NCBI GenBank assembly: GCA_020310875.1
Contig: CM035437.1
Span: 48,801,110-48,865,109, forward strand
Length of the DNA stretch: 64,000 bases
Source: Ceratopteris richardii
Lineage: Eukaryota > Streptophyta > Polypodiopsida > Polypodiales > Pteridaceae
Reading direction: 5' to 3'
Positions 11,691 through 23,279 of the stretch are shown here, in pieces; position 1 is the stretch's first letter, and each line of letters opens with the position of its first letter. Position numbers and translations under genes: made by a program. The notes below the pieces were generated by a model. It ran no database searches and was not told the origin of the DNA. It saw only the letters and a program-made list of their open reading frames with translations.

Positions 11691-12978
11691 TCAAACAAGA
11701 GTGTGCTCTATATCCTCGTGCATCACCTCCACTCCCGTACAACTAGAGCTTCCATGAATAGGAAGGGCCTGCACTAGGTGGACTATCTTTTTGCCCTTTT
11801 CGGGGGCCGTACTAGTCTCTGGTCCTCTCTTCTTTTCTTCCCCCTTTTTGAGTGGGCATTTCAACTGTGAATGGCTAGGAGACAAACACCTATAGCACAG
11901 GTTCTCTCTTTTGGCCCTCCCAAATTGATCTGTAGGTAACCGAGGCCCTTGGGGATCTTTGTTTTTTAATAAAAAATTTGTTTTTCCCAAATGGAAACTT
12001 CTTATGAATTTAGTCGTGCTAAGAGGCTTGAGGGGATGATCCGTCCTCCATAGGAGTGTATTGAGGAAGATTATGGTCCCCATAAATATGGGCATACTTG
12101 ATCGCCTCCTCAAATGTCTCAGGAGCATTCCTTCTAACTTCTCTCTTAATGGCTTTATCTAAGCCTCTAACAAACCCTCTAGTTTTTTGAAAGTCATCTA
12201 AGCCCTTAAGTTTCAAAATGATCTCTCTATAGTGGGATATGTAGACCATAAGAGGCCTACCTCTCTGGGTAATCCTATCCCACTCATCCCAATTCCTCTC
12301 CTCCTCATTCTCAGGAAAAAACTCTTTTAGAAAAAGAGCCTCAAACTAAGTCCAATCTATAGGGATAGAGTTCACCTCCTTAAGACTCATCCACCCCTTG
12401 TAAGCACACGGGCCAAGTGGGAGACTCACCTCTAGCACACGGTACTCTGGTGGGGTGCCCTTCAGTTGATGCAAATCATGCCACTTTTGTAAAAAACTAT
12501 AGATTGCATCCTTATTCCTATCTCGATCATCCCTCGTAAAGGTAGGTGGCTTCAAGTCTTTCAGGAGGGGAGATTCCCTAGAGCTCTCTCCTTTGTGCTT
12601 ATTAGGAAGAGAAGTATCTTTCCTAGTCATCTCTAGAGGAAGAGCAAGGGTTTCTCTTTCCTTCCTAGCTAGGAAAGAGGTGATGTGAGTCTCGAGTGAG
12701 ATCATTTGAGACTTTAGTTGTTGAATGAGAGATATAATATCACTAAAATCTCTCTGTAATTTAAGGGTTTGCTCTTTTAAGTCTATGAATTGATCATGAG
12801 TGACAAACTCATCTAAAATTTCCTCATATGTATATTCTTCTTGCTGAGGCTCTTTCTCTTCTAAGTTTTCCTCTACTTCTTGCCCCAATTCTACTTCTTC
12901 CATCCTAGAATCAGGATCCTCTAGTTGCTCTTTAGATGGAGAAGTGTGTTCAACTACTTGTTTCCCTTTAGATTCCAT
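11691..12978 (-). pseudogene. Gypsy C gag with one zinc knuckle
   Basis: The start at 12978 (MESKGKQVVEHTSPSKEQ) opens an acidic, coiled-coil-prone N-terminus, then the capsid region (PPTFTRDDRDRNKDAIYSFLQKW, later FEEAIKYAHIYG). A TAG at 12346-12348 interrupts it; the surrounding frame is open on both sides. A frameshift between 12128 and 12019 moves to the nucleocapsid frame, which has CYRCLSPSHSQLKC (C-x2-C-x4-H-x4-C) near 11880 in a Lys-rich setting. Confidence 0.85.
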
Positions 12979-14068
12979 GTTTCACTTCCCTTCCCCCATT
13001 TGGTAACTAGAGTATGTGAAATGAATGGAAGTAAACCTTGAATATGCAAGAAAAAGAGAAACATATCACAAGAGCACTTCCCTAGTACAAATGAAGCTAC
13101 GGAAGCAAAATCCAAGTGATCCTTGAAGCTTGAGGTCGCTGATTTTGAATCCTTGCCGGTCCCAAACAAAAATTGGAAATGTCCGCTTGGTCCGGAGAGG
13201 TTCTAATCACCAAAAACCAATAAGAACAATGCCAAAACCATGTAGCAATAGCCCCAAGTGGGAAAACTGATTGAAACTGAAAAACTTTTGAGATTTGACA
13301 GTCCTTGCCAATCCAAAAAATATAGCCTAACACCTGTACTTCAAAGATATAAAGCTATCCCAAATGAAAAAAGTGAATTTGGACACCAGATGATGAAAAA
13401 CTAGGCCCGGAAGTGGCGAGCTAGTTCCTACTGAAGCACTACAAAGAGATTTTGGTTGACCAAATATTATCCAAATTCAACATCAAAGGTCTTCGAGTGA
13501 AGCTTAGGAGTATAGCTTCGTAACATGACAAAGATTTTTGAAATTGGATATCATATGAGCAAGCTATGGTGCGTAGAAGGTGGGTATGTCATGAGTAGAC
13601 TGTGGGAAAGCAAATCTTCATAGAAGGGTGATTTTGAGAAGCTCCAAACTGAGAAACTAAAGCTTTTTTATGAAACTTAACTCCCTACCCAATCTCCACA
13701 GCCCATATTACATGTGTGTACCATCACTTTGCCAAAATTTTGATCCAAGGCATCCCTTTTCCTTCCCCCAATTAAGAAAAAAAACTCGATTTGAATAGAC
13801 TGTAATACCTCCTTCTTGTCCACAAAGTTGGAGTTTGAATTTGGAGAAGGAGGATTATCCCATATGCAGGGTTGCAAGCAGCATGTAGGAGCTTATATAG
13901 AGGGATGAAGTCCTCACTTTATTACTCAAGAGGGAGGCTAGAGGGCTTGAGATGTGTGGGCCATGCTCCCTTTCGTGAGCATGGCAGCGCTGTTCCCTTT
14001 CATAGGCATGGCGGTGCTGTTCCCATCCGGTCATCTATGCCTGATGGGCCCGTCATTTGGATCTTACC
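12979..14068 (-). other. Leader region of gypsy C
   Basis: About 1.1 kb between the gag start and the possible primer site. No domain seen in any frame. Short ORFs here have no plausible homology and are probably chance. Confidence 0.5.
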
Positions 14069-14082
14069 GCTCTGATGCCAAT
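14069..14082 (-). promoter_or_regulatory. Possible primer binding site of gypsy C
   Basis: The minus strand reads TTGGCATCAGAGC, one mismatch from the initiator tRNA-Met complement TGGTATCAGAGC. Position and strand fit gypsy C. The neighbouring LTR end is not clear. Confidence 0.5.
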
Positions 14083-14195
14083 TCTACATGCCCGATGAAA
14101 GCCTCCATTTTTGGAGATTGTCTGCACGCTCGACGAGGTAGCTTCATGGAGATTGATGCAAAGAACTTCCGTCCAGCCAGGTACACCCCGAGATT

Positions 14196-14197
<2 letters not shown>

Positions 14198-14230
<33 letters not shown>
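14198..14230. repeat. (TC)n microsatellite
   Basis: About 16 perfect TC units near the right end of gypsy C, possibly inside its degraded 5' LTR. Confidence 0.95.
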
Positions 14231-14233
<3 letters not shown>

Positions 14234-14344
14234 CATAATTGAATGAGTCCCCCCACATGGCTCTACACATGGGTGCCACATGGCACTCATGTGTGAGCCC
14301 ATCTAAATAAGTTAAGAGGTGGTTCACACCTCTCCTTAAGGGTT

Positions 14345-15158
14345 ACTCCATATAACAAAGATGGCGAGGTGTATGGTCAAGAGCAGACTTTACCACATAG
14401 TTTCTGGCTTGAGGCTATTATGTGTGCAACATATATACTTAATAGGTGTCCCTTTAAAGCATTGTAGTTTATCACTCCATATGAGGCTTGGCATGGTTGC
14501 AAGCTAGCTCTTGCTCACCTGCATGTTTTTGGTTGTCTGGCATATGCATTAGTGCTTGAACAACAATGCAAGAAATTGGATGATAAAGTAGTGAAATCTA
14601 TTTTAGTTGGGTAGAGTTATGAAAGAAAATGCTATCGTCTGTATCATTCACAGACTAAGAAAATTTTGGTTAGCTATGATTTTGTTTTTGTGGAAGATGC
14701 TATTCAGCCATTACTTTCATGTACTAAGGAGACATCTGTTAGCTCCAAAGACATGTATGACACTTTGCTACCTCTTTTTACAGGTGGAAAATCTAGTGCT
14801 CGTCCTTATGAGGCAACTTCTCAACCTTTATAGGTTTCATGTAATGGTGCAAATCATTCCATTTCTGATGCAAAATTTACATGATGTGGTTGCTGACGAG
14901 AGAGAAGATATAGAGGAGGCAAAAACTATGCCAAAGTGGTTGGTGCAAACTTTATGTGATAGCAAATTAGATGCACCTCTATCATATTGTACTCGTTTAG
15001 ACTCTCATAGTGCTTCTTTTGCATGAGATTGCTATGCTATGGTTGCCTCTAGTCTCTCTGATGAGAATGAGCCTATTTTGTTTGATAAAGCACAAAATTC
15101 AAAAAGATTGGCTAGTTGCTATGCAATCTGAATATGATGCTATAATGAAGAATGGTAG
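14345..15158 (+). pseudogene. Copia E integrase C-terminal part and linker
   Basis: The frame QTLPHSFWLEAIMCATYILN, then ITPYEAWHGCKLALAHLHVF and GCLAYALVLEQQCKKLDD is the integrase C-terminal region of a plant copia pol; it matches the opposite-strand copy in D near 17361-17594. Several stops interrupt it. The linker (KDMYDTLLPLFTGGKSSARP) continues to AIMKNG at 15158, where element D begins. The continuation is at 20213. Confidence 0.85.
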
Positions 15159-15386
15159 TGTTGGAGTTAGATGTATATAGAAGCATGTAAACAACATAAG
15201 GAAGAAGGAGAATCTTGGATTACAACACACAATACTGAATGTACTACATTAGAATGTACAAAGATAAGTAACCCATTAGGGCTATAGGCATATATACAAG
15301 CTGAGGGGAAAAAACCTCCTAAAGAGGGAAAAAAGTACCCCGGTGGTCCTAGTGTGTTCACACATCACTACCAAATTATATCAACA
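15159..15386 (-). repeat. 3' LTR of copia D
   Basis: 228 bp, TGTTGGAGTT...ATATCAACA on the plus strand. It pairs with 19983-20212, with about 15% mismatch by eye. Confidence 0.92.
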
Positions 15387-15403
15387 AATCCCCCCTGGGA
15401 GTG
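15387..15403 (-). promoter_or_regulatory. Polypurine tract of copia D
   Basis: The minus strand reads CACTCCCAGGGGGGATT just before the 3' LTR. Purine-rich runs here prime plus-strand DNA synthesis. E has the matching CACTCATAGGGGGGATT at 35148-35164. Confidence 0.85.
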
Positions 15404-15551
15404 ATGCGGTGAACAAGGAGCTTGCACTCATGTATAAGGAAGTGCCAAGCTATGTGGAATCAATCTAGAAAGGAAGTAAGTCCAAAGGTTTGTGGAAAAC
15501 TTCAAACTTCTCCCTAGGCAGAGCCTTGGTGAAAAGGTCTACAATGTTCGC

Positions 15552-16055
15552 CTACATGGGCACATATGACAAGCTGATCTCTCCGATAGAGAACGTCTCC
15601 CTGACATAATGATAATGCACCTCAATGTTCTTAGTGCGAACATGGAACACAGGGTTCATCAAAATTGCCAATGCGCTATAACTGTCAATGAAGATGGTGG
15701 TGGCAAAAGACTGACCTACACCCAAATCAGTCATAAGGCATCTGAGCGACACACACTCAACAATTGCTATGGAAGCTGCCCTATACTCAACGTCACAACT
15801 GGAAGTGGACACAGTAGGCTGCTTCTTGCTCAACCAAGATACACATGAGCTACCAAGCATGAAGCAAAAGCCACTAGTGGACACACGAGTGTCATAGCAA
15901 CCAACCCAATCACTATCAAAAAAAGCATGAAAATCTGGCAGTAGCGATCCCCCCTTTGGATAAAACAATCCAAGTATTGACGTAATCAAGTAGTGAAAGA
16001 TGCACTTAATCGCCTGCCAATGCTTGACACCTGGGCAATGCATAAACCTGCTCAT
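15552..16055 (-). pseudogene. Copia D RNase H
   Basis: Degrades the RNA strand during reverse transcription. A 167-codon open frame contains FFDSDWVGCYDTRVSTSG, GSSCVSWLSKKQPTVSTSSC, then VEYRA and FIDSYSAL, and ends with NPVFHVRTKNIEVHYH. The catalytic acidic residues appear intact. It is cut off from the RT by stops between 16056 and 16170, so it is only a remnant. Confidence 0.9.
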
Positions 16056-16141
16056 CTGTTAGACAGCAAACTGAATATCTGGCCGAGTAATGCATAAGTA
16101 AATCAAGCATACAACGGCCTGCTAATAGACAACATCATCAA

Positions 16142-16992
16142 ACGCATCTCCATCCTCATGAAAACTCAATCATAAACCTGTCTCCATAGGAGTGGCAATA
16201 GGCTTACAATCTTCAAGGCCAAAACATTGCAATAATGTGTCAATATATTTCGTTTGACACAAAACCATTCCACCATCAACTTGCATAAACTGAATGCCCA
16301 AATAATGATGCAAATGCCCCAAATCAAACATCTCAAATGAGGCATGCAAATCAACCTTAAAATTAGCAATATGCTTCTCATGAGGACTAGTGAGTAGCAT
16401 GTCATCAATATACACAACAATGATCAGAAGCACATCATTAGCATGCTTAACATATAAGGTACTCTCACTAGGACTATTCTCAAAACCATGTGCAATCAGA
16501 TAAGCATGTATCTTTTCGCACCAAGCATCTGGTGCTTGCTTTAAACCATATAGAGCCTTTATTAACCTACACACCTAGTTTTCATGCCCTTTTTGCACAA
16601 AGACATGGGGCTGAAAAACATACAATTTTTCATGCAAGTCACCATTCAGAAATGCAGTTTTAATGTCCAACTGATGTACATTCAAACCATGATGAGCTAT
16701 AAGTGTTTGATGCTATGAACAATCGACATACGACATGTAGGTGCAAAGGTCTCATCAAATGAATGCCTCTTTCCTGCGCATATCCCTTTGCAACAAGCCT
16801 AGCCTTATACGTGTCAAATGTTCCATTAGGCTTACACTTTAGCTTGTATACCCACTTAGTGCCAATGGCCTTCTTGCCAAGAGTACCATTCTTCATTATA
16901 GCATCATATTTAGATTGCATAACAACCATCCAATTTTCTGCTTCATCAAACGAAATAGGCTCATTCTCATCATAGAGACTAGATGCATCCAT
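16142..16992 (-). pseudogene. Copia D reverse transcriptase, two frames
   Basis: The first frame (16992-16660) has AIGTKWVYKLKCKPNG and YKARLVAKGYAQERG and then loses frame near 16740. The second (16574-16170) has ALYGLKQAPDAWCEKIHAYL, the catalytic VVYIDDMLL box, LGHLHHYLGIQFMQVDGG and CQTKYIDTLL. Palm and thumb are both recognisable. The LDIK...FLNG segment between them is in yet another frame near 16650. Confidence 0.9.
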
Positions 16993-18330
16993 AGCATAGC
17001 AATCTGATGCAAAGAGGCACTATGAGAGCCTGAATGAGTATGGTATGACAAAGGTGCATCTAATTTGCTATCATGCAAAGTCTGCACCAACCATTTTGGC
17101 ATAGTTTCTACCTGCTCTCTCATCAAGTGCATCATGTAAATTTGCATCAGAAATGGAATGATATGCGTCATCACATGAAATCTGCAAAGGTTGAGAAGTT
17201 GCCTCATTAGGACCAGCACTAGACTGTCCACCTGTAAAAAGAGGTATCAAAGTATCATACATGTCTTTGGAGCTAACAGATGTCTCTTTTGTACATGAAA
17301 GTAAGGCTGAATAGCATCTTCCATAAAAACAACATCACGGCTAACCAAAATGTGTTTAGTCTATGGATGATACAGACGATAGCCTTTGCATTCAGAACTA
17401 TACCCAACAAAAATACATTTTACTGCTTTATCATCCAGTTTCCTATGATGTTGCTCAGGCATTAATGCATATGCTAGACAACCAAAAACATGTAGATGAG
17501 TAACCAATGGCTTGCGACCATGCCAAGCCTCATATGGAGTGATAGATTGCAGTGCTTTAGTGGGACACCTATTAAGTACATATGTTGCGCACATGACAGC
17601 CTCAAGCTAGAAACTATGTGGTAAAGCCTGACTCTTGACTCCTATTTTTTTGTTCAGCAACTCCATTCTGTTGAGGTGTATACACCAGTGTACATTGATG
17701 TTTTATCCCACATTCCACCAAAAATGCATTAAAGTCAGAAGACATATATTTCCCCCTCGATCAGAATGGAGGGTGTGCATTTTACATGCTGAAAGATTTT
17801 CAACCAAAACCAAAAACTATTTGAAGCACATAAACACTTTTGAATTTACTTTCAATGGATATACCCATACATGCCTGGAGAAATCATCATATAAAGTTAG
17901 GAAGTAAAGATAATTTCCAAAAGAGTGTGTGTACATAGGACCATAGACATCACTGTGAACAAGCTGCAATTTCTGAGTAGCTCAAACTGAACCATCTTTT
18001 GGAAAGGAGGAAGGCTACATTTTGCCCAAAATACAGCGTTCACAGACATGTTTTTCGGGTGCCTAAAGTTTGGGCAAAGAGGACACTATTTCAAATTTTT
18101 GTAGGTGTAGCAAACTAGCAAAATTTAGATGATCAAAGTGTGCATACCAAAGCTTTGCATCTGACATAGCCTGAGAATCATGTACTGCACATGCTAAATC
18201 ATTCATAGATATTTCATAGTCTATGAGCTTATACAACCCACGACATAAAATGCAAGAAGCAATAATGACATCGCCATTTGATAGATCATGAACTGTACAG
18301 CTATCATCAACAAATTTCACAACCAAGCCA
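16993..18330 (-). pseudogene. Copia D integrase and linker
   Basis: Right to left: a pre-integrase zinc region (LWYAHFDHLNFASLLHLQKF, 18326-18063; the second half of the HHCC site is beyond a stop), a heavily broken catalytic core between 18060 and 17600, a clear C-terminal region (MCATYVLNRCPTKALQ, ITPYEAWHGRKPLVTHLHVF, 17594-17361), and the linker to RT (17262-16993). Many in-frame stops. Confidence 0.82.
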
Positions 18331-18600
18331 ATCTTGGCTAAAGCCGAAACTCATAATACATTCTTCTTGATCCCTGACACAAATAAAGCATCTGATAATG
18401 TAAAAGAGCTACCATCAATAGTAGTTAGAATGATCTTACCAACTAAACAAGATAAGAGGATTCATTGGCGCATGCAAAATATTCATTGTAGGGGTAGGAT
18501 CAAGTGAAGAGAAGAAAGTGCACTGTGAGGTAATATGTTTGGTTGCCCCACTATCAAAGTACCAAACATCTGAGTCTAATGCAGACATACACTATTCAAG
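18331..18600 (-). pseudogene. Copia D protease region
   Basis: The minus strand near 18535-18565 reads VWYFDSGATKHIT, the aspartic protease DSGA motif of copia elements. The remainder of the domain is broken by stops. Confidence 0.7.
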
Positions 18601-19636
18601 AGAAGATGGGTCAAAACTACAAACAATAATAAATGCCCATTCTTCATCCTGCACAAGATTAGCATACTCTGTTTTCAGTGTAGAGGCTTCTACAATAACC
18701 ATGCTGACCTCTTTCTTCTTTGCCTCTTTAGCAGCCAGTTTTGGACAACTCTTAAACGCATGATCATTTGCTTTACAATATTTGCAAAACAATTGCTGCT
18801 TTTCTCATTTCTTCTCATCTTTGTCTTCTTTCTTCAATTGTGCAAAATTAGCAGATTTCTACTTACTAGTAGAAGTGCTCCATTTTCATTTGCCCTTCTG
18901 ACTAGACAAGAAAGCTTGATCTATAACACGCATAATAGACATATTTTTCCTAGACTGATCTTCCTGCAACAGAGCAAAAACTAACGCTTCAAATGTTAAG
19001 GCATTTGGATTGTCTTTCATCATCAAACGAAGAGTAGAAGCAAAACTCTGATATGAGTCAGAAAGACCATTCAAAACAATATGTGCAAGTGAACTGTGAG
19101 GAAGGACTTCATTAGCAGAAAACAATTGTTCCTTCAAATCCTTAATCTTTTTCTAAAAACTATCCATAGAATCACCTTTATTCATGTGCTCAGTCTCCAA
19201 ATGTTTTTGGAGGTAAGCAACACAAGCCTCATTCCTAGCCTGGTACAATGTGGTAAGTGTCTCGATAGCATCCTTAGCTGTCCTACAAGAGCGAATGTGA
19301 GGAATAATGGCACGTTTGATAGAAAATGCTATCAATGCATGTGCTTGAGCATCTCTGCCATCCCAAAGAATTTGCTCTATAGTAGGTGCAGCAAAAATAG
19401 TAGCACGAATAGGAATCTGTAGAATATCACCATCTTCGACATCATTTGCAATCAGCTTCAGTACCTGTATTCACAGGTGTAATAGAACGTTTTTCAACAC
19501 CCTGCACAATATTCCACAATCCCTTTGGGACCAGTACATGATGCATCATATAATCCCACAATGGATAATTGGTACCATCCAACTTATCCTCAACAACCAA
19601 CATATGGATTACATCACTGGTTTCAGCCAAGGCCAC
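18592..19636 (-). pseudogene. Copia D gag with zinc knuckle
   Basis: Starts MALAETSDVIHMLVVEDKLD, then GTNYPLWDYMMHHVLVPKG, the N-terminal capsid motif (YxxW) of copia gag. It continues in pieces (AKDAIETLTTLYQARNE; LAHIVLNGLSDSYQSFASTL), ending with the knuckle FCKYCKANDHAFKSC (C-x2-C-x4-H-x4-C) near 18775. Stops and frame changes separate the pieces. Confidence 0.87.
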
Positions 19637-19968
19637 TTACTAAAATACCTTGATGCAAAAAAATGATTGTATCTGAAAAAGTTGAATAGAGCTACCCAAA
19701 CAAGTTCTGCTAGACCTGTAGAAGTCTTTAAGATGCTTATACTAGCGAACCGAAACTTGTATATATCTTTGACACAAAAAGACAAAACCTACACAAGGGC
19801 TATGATAATGTGTTCAAAGGCCAAAACAAGCTCAGATCGCGGTTTTGGCACCACAAAGCAAAGCCATTTTAATCTCCTAATCACCTTAATTATGCACACC
19901 AAATTTTAAGTGATTCTGAGACTCTAAATGGAGGAGTGTTGATGATGCCCTAGATAAAGTAGCCACCT

Positions 19969-19982
19969 GCTTTGATACCAAT
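19969..19982 (-). promoter_or_regulatory. Primer binding site of copia D
   Basis: The minus strand reads TTGGTATCAAAGC next to the LTR, one base from the initiator tRNA-Met complement TGGTATCAGAGC. Confidence 0.88.
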
Positions 19983-20212
19983 TGTTGGAGTTATACGTCT
20001 GTGGAAGCATGCAAACATCACAAGGAAGAAGGAGAAGCTTGGAGCACAGCACAGAATACTAAATGTATTACCACTAGAATGTACAAAAATAAGTAACACG
20101 TTAGGGCTATAGGCACATATACAAGCTGGGAAAAAAAAAACCCTAAAGAGGGAAAAAAGTGCCCTGGTGGTCCTAATGTGTTCACACACATTACTATTGA
20201 AATATATCAACA
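19983..20212 (-). repeat. 5' LTR of copia D
   Basis: 230 bp, TGTTGGAGTT...ATATCAACA on the plus strand, and the primer site lies immediately to its left. It also matches the 3' LTR of E (35165-35395) when reverse-complemented. Confidence 0.92.
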
Positions 20213-20844
20213 GGTGCATGGTCTTTATGTGACTTGTCTCCTGGTAAGAAGGCCATTGGCACTAAGTGGGTATACAAGCTGAAGCATAAGCCTGATGGAA
20301 TAGTTGACAGGTAGGCTAGGCTTGTTGCAAAGGCTTATGCTCAGGAAAGAGGCATTGATTTTGATCAGAATTTTGCCCCTACATGCCAAATGACTACTGT
20401 TCATAGCATCTGTGCACTTGTGGCTCATCATGGTTGGAACGTACATCAATTAGACATAAAATCTACATTTCTAAATGGTGACTTGCATGAAGAAGTGTAT
20501 GTTTTTCAGCCTTGTGGCTTTGTGCAAAAAGGGCATGAAAAACAAGTGTGCAGGATGAAAAAGGCATTATATGGTTTGAAGCAAGCACCACATGCTTGGT
20601 ATGAAAAGATACATGCCTATCTGATTGCACATGGTTTTGAGAATACTCCAACTGAGAGCACCTTATATGTTAAGTGTGCAAATGCAGATCATTGTTGTGT
20701 ATGTTGATGACATGCTACTCATTGGTCCTTATGAGAAGCATATTGCTGATTTTAAGGCTGATCTACATATTTTCTAGATGTCAAATTTGAGGCATTTGCA
20801 TCATTATTTGGGCATTCATTTTATGCAAGTTGATGGGGGAATAG
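20213..20844 (+). pseudogene. Copia E reverse transcriptase, middle piece
   Basis: Continues E from 15158. It contains KKAIGTKWVYKLKHKPDG, ARLVAKAYAQERGIDFDQNF, then WNVHQLDIKSTFLNGDLHEE, ALYGLKQAPHAWYEK and, after a frameshift near 20685, VVYVDDMLLIG. It stops at GGI (20844), where gypsy F is inserted; the next residues resume at 34287. Confidence 0.9.
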
Positions 20845-21874
20845 TGTTGGGGGATTCTTGGGCAAGAAGGGATTTGAGTGTTTGTAGGAGAAAAGGGAAA
20901 TAAAAGAAGAAAGACACACACTGGAAGCCTTTACCGATTGATTATAATAAGACAAATATAAGGTGAAGCACAATACACTTCAATGCTTATGTGAAAAATC
21001 CCACAGAGTGCTCAATTACAAAATACCAAATACCCAAAGTCTTGTGAAGTCTTATTGCTGCCGGACTCCTCTGCACCCAACCTTCACCTTCTCCAAGCCT
21101 GCACTTGTGCACACCTTGCACCAAGCTTCCAATAAGGGGGAGGGCTGGACACCTTCTGTCGGCACGCGCACACTGCAATGAGACTTTGGGATCCTTGGGG
21201 GACTAGCTTAGCACTTCTCTGCACACTTCCTTAGTCACTCTACATACCTTGCACTTCCTTCTCTGCGTCGCACACTCTGTGTCTCTTGCACTTCTCTCTC
21301 TTGCTCCACTTAGACTATGCTTCTTCTGCTTACACTAGAATGGCCCAAGAATAGTCCTTGCCTTGAGTTGAGTGTCAATTCACGTATGCTCCTAACTGCA
21401 AGAGTATCTTGGTGCTCACTTTGATGTCCCAAGATTGTCTCTCCAAGTGGCAGCCAACAAATCCCTGTTTTGTCCTGTAGTGACTTTAGACTAAAACAAA
21501 ATTTTTAATTGGGGGGGCATAGTTTCACTTCTGCGTACGCTGCCCCTTCACATACCTTCACATTTTCCTTTCAAGTCTTCACTTTTGCACATAAGAGAGG
21601 GATCACCTGAACCTTCCAAAACACTTCCAAAACACTTTGAACCTTAGGGAAATTAGAGAAATACCTCTGCAACCTGCAACCCGCTTTCTCCAATTCACCC
21701 TTTGTGGACAATTAATTGTGCACTACCTGTGCACTTTGAGACCTGCACTTTAGAACTTTGACTTTGCACCTGTTGACTTTGACCTTGACATTGTTGACTT
21801 TGAATAGTTTGACTTTGAACTTTTAACTTTGACTACAGTTGACTTTGACCAATATGACTTTTATGGGCTCAACA
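20845..21874 (-). repeat. 3' LTR of gypsy F
   Basis: 1030 bp, with a perfect terminal TG...CA. The left end contains many 'ttgactttgac' repeats near 21770-21860. It has a 10-bp insertion relative to the 5' LTR near 21725. Confidence 0.95.
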
Positions 21875-22492
<618 letters not shown>

Positions 22493-22639
22493 CAAAATGA
22501 GATACAACGATAGCCTCGAAAAGGCCTAAAATACATGAAAGTGTCATGGAAATGGCGTGAAGTACCGAAGAGAGCCTCTAATCGAAAGAAGGTTAAAGGA
22601 AAAAGAAGGATGTCGAACTAGATGAATGCGAAGAGGTAA

Positions 22640-23265
22640 GCCTCGAAGAGCCAAAATGAGGCAGAGGGACCAAAAAGGGATGAGAGGCGGCTACATAGGA
22701 AGTAGAAACAGCCACTAGTGGGCGAGGTCGGGCTGGTGTCCTGGGGACTAGGGAGAACCCCCCTCATGGGGAGCATCTCGAAACTGGGGAGGCGGGTCCG
22801 GCGATAATGGGGGGATGATAGTTGCCTGCTCCGTACAAGCAGCAACCATGCTCCTATAACGGCGCAGATGGTCGCGCTCGCGATGAACCAATTGATAAGC
22901 AGGGCTGTCACAGATGCCCAAAGAAGCCCGCTGCTACATCTCCAAAAGAGCTCGATTCGCAGAATCGGACGCATCCTGGAACCTGTCCCGCTCCTGCTGA
23001 AGTGTCCTCGTAGTGGCTAGAGAAGTCTGCCACTATGCAGCAGGTGAAGCATGTATGCGCTCGATCAGAGAGGCATACTGGCGATGTAGTGCGGCAGTCG
23101 CTGTAACTGAATCGAGTGATAGGCATGTTGCATCTGCTCCATCCAGGGCCACTGTGCTCGCATCTCGGAGTAAGTCTAGGAAGGGAGGGTCCACTGAAGG
23201 TGGGGGAACGTCATCACGTGTGGGACGTGGGGCCGCGTTGTCGTCGAGATTTTCTCTCCTCTCTC
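22640..23265 (-). pseudogene. Decayed helical (coiled-coil-like) ORF in gypsy F 3' region
   Basis: A minus-strand frame, GC-rich compared with its surroundings, reads through about 200 codons with few stops: DDVPPPSVDPPFLDLLRDAS, then LHRQYASLIERIHASPAA, TRTLQQERDRFQDASDSANR and YQLVHRERDHLRRYRSMVAA. It is Ala/Arg/Glu-rich and probably helical, then turns Pro-rich. Two TAG stops fall where CAG (Gln) would fit (AA*WQ near 23034; EM*QR near 22936). It is sense-oriented with F, between integrase and 3' LTR, the position of extra ORFs in some plant Tat-type gypsy elements. I do not recognise the family. Confidence 0.5.
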
Positions 23266-23279
23266 ACTTGTGAAGGCCT

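Larger units (their letters stand above)
9255..14340 (-). mobile_element. Ty3/gypsy element C, chromovirus-like, truncated
   Basis: A minus-strand gypsy element. From right to left it has a possible primer site (14069-14082), a long leader, gag with zinc knuckle (12978-11691), protease, reverse transcriptase, RNase H and integrase. The order PR-RT-RH-INT and the integrase sequence (MDFIVRLPKTQRGHDSVWVI, HPQLDGQTER) resemble plant chromoviruses. The integrase stops right after QTER near 9283, so the C-terminus, any chromodomain and the 3' LTR are missing. At the right it meets the broken 5' end of copia E near 14340. LTR boundaries could not be fixed. Confidence 0.85.
15159..20212 (-). mobile_element. 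Ty1/copia element D, complete but decayed, nested in E
   Basis: Two LTRs of about 229 bp (15159-15386 and 19983-20212), a primer site (minus strand, next to 19983) and a polypurine tract (15387-15403) frame a minus-strand copia internal region of about 4.6 kb. The bases outside the LTRs are GGTAG (15154-15158) and GGTGC (20213-20217), a decayed 5-bp target duplication. The LTRs differ at roughly 15% of positions, so D is an old insertion. All coding domains are present, in the order gag, PR, INT, RT, RH, but are broken by many stops and frameshifts. Confidence 0.93.

Noticed and set aside
20963-21181. Small ORFs inside the F LTRs (also 33302-33647)
   Set aside because: They occur in both LTR copies as part of repeat sequence, and no domain is seen.
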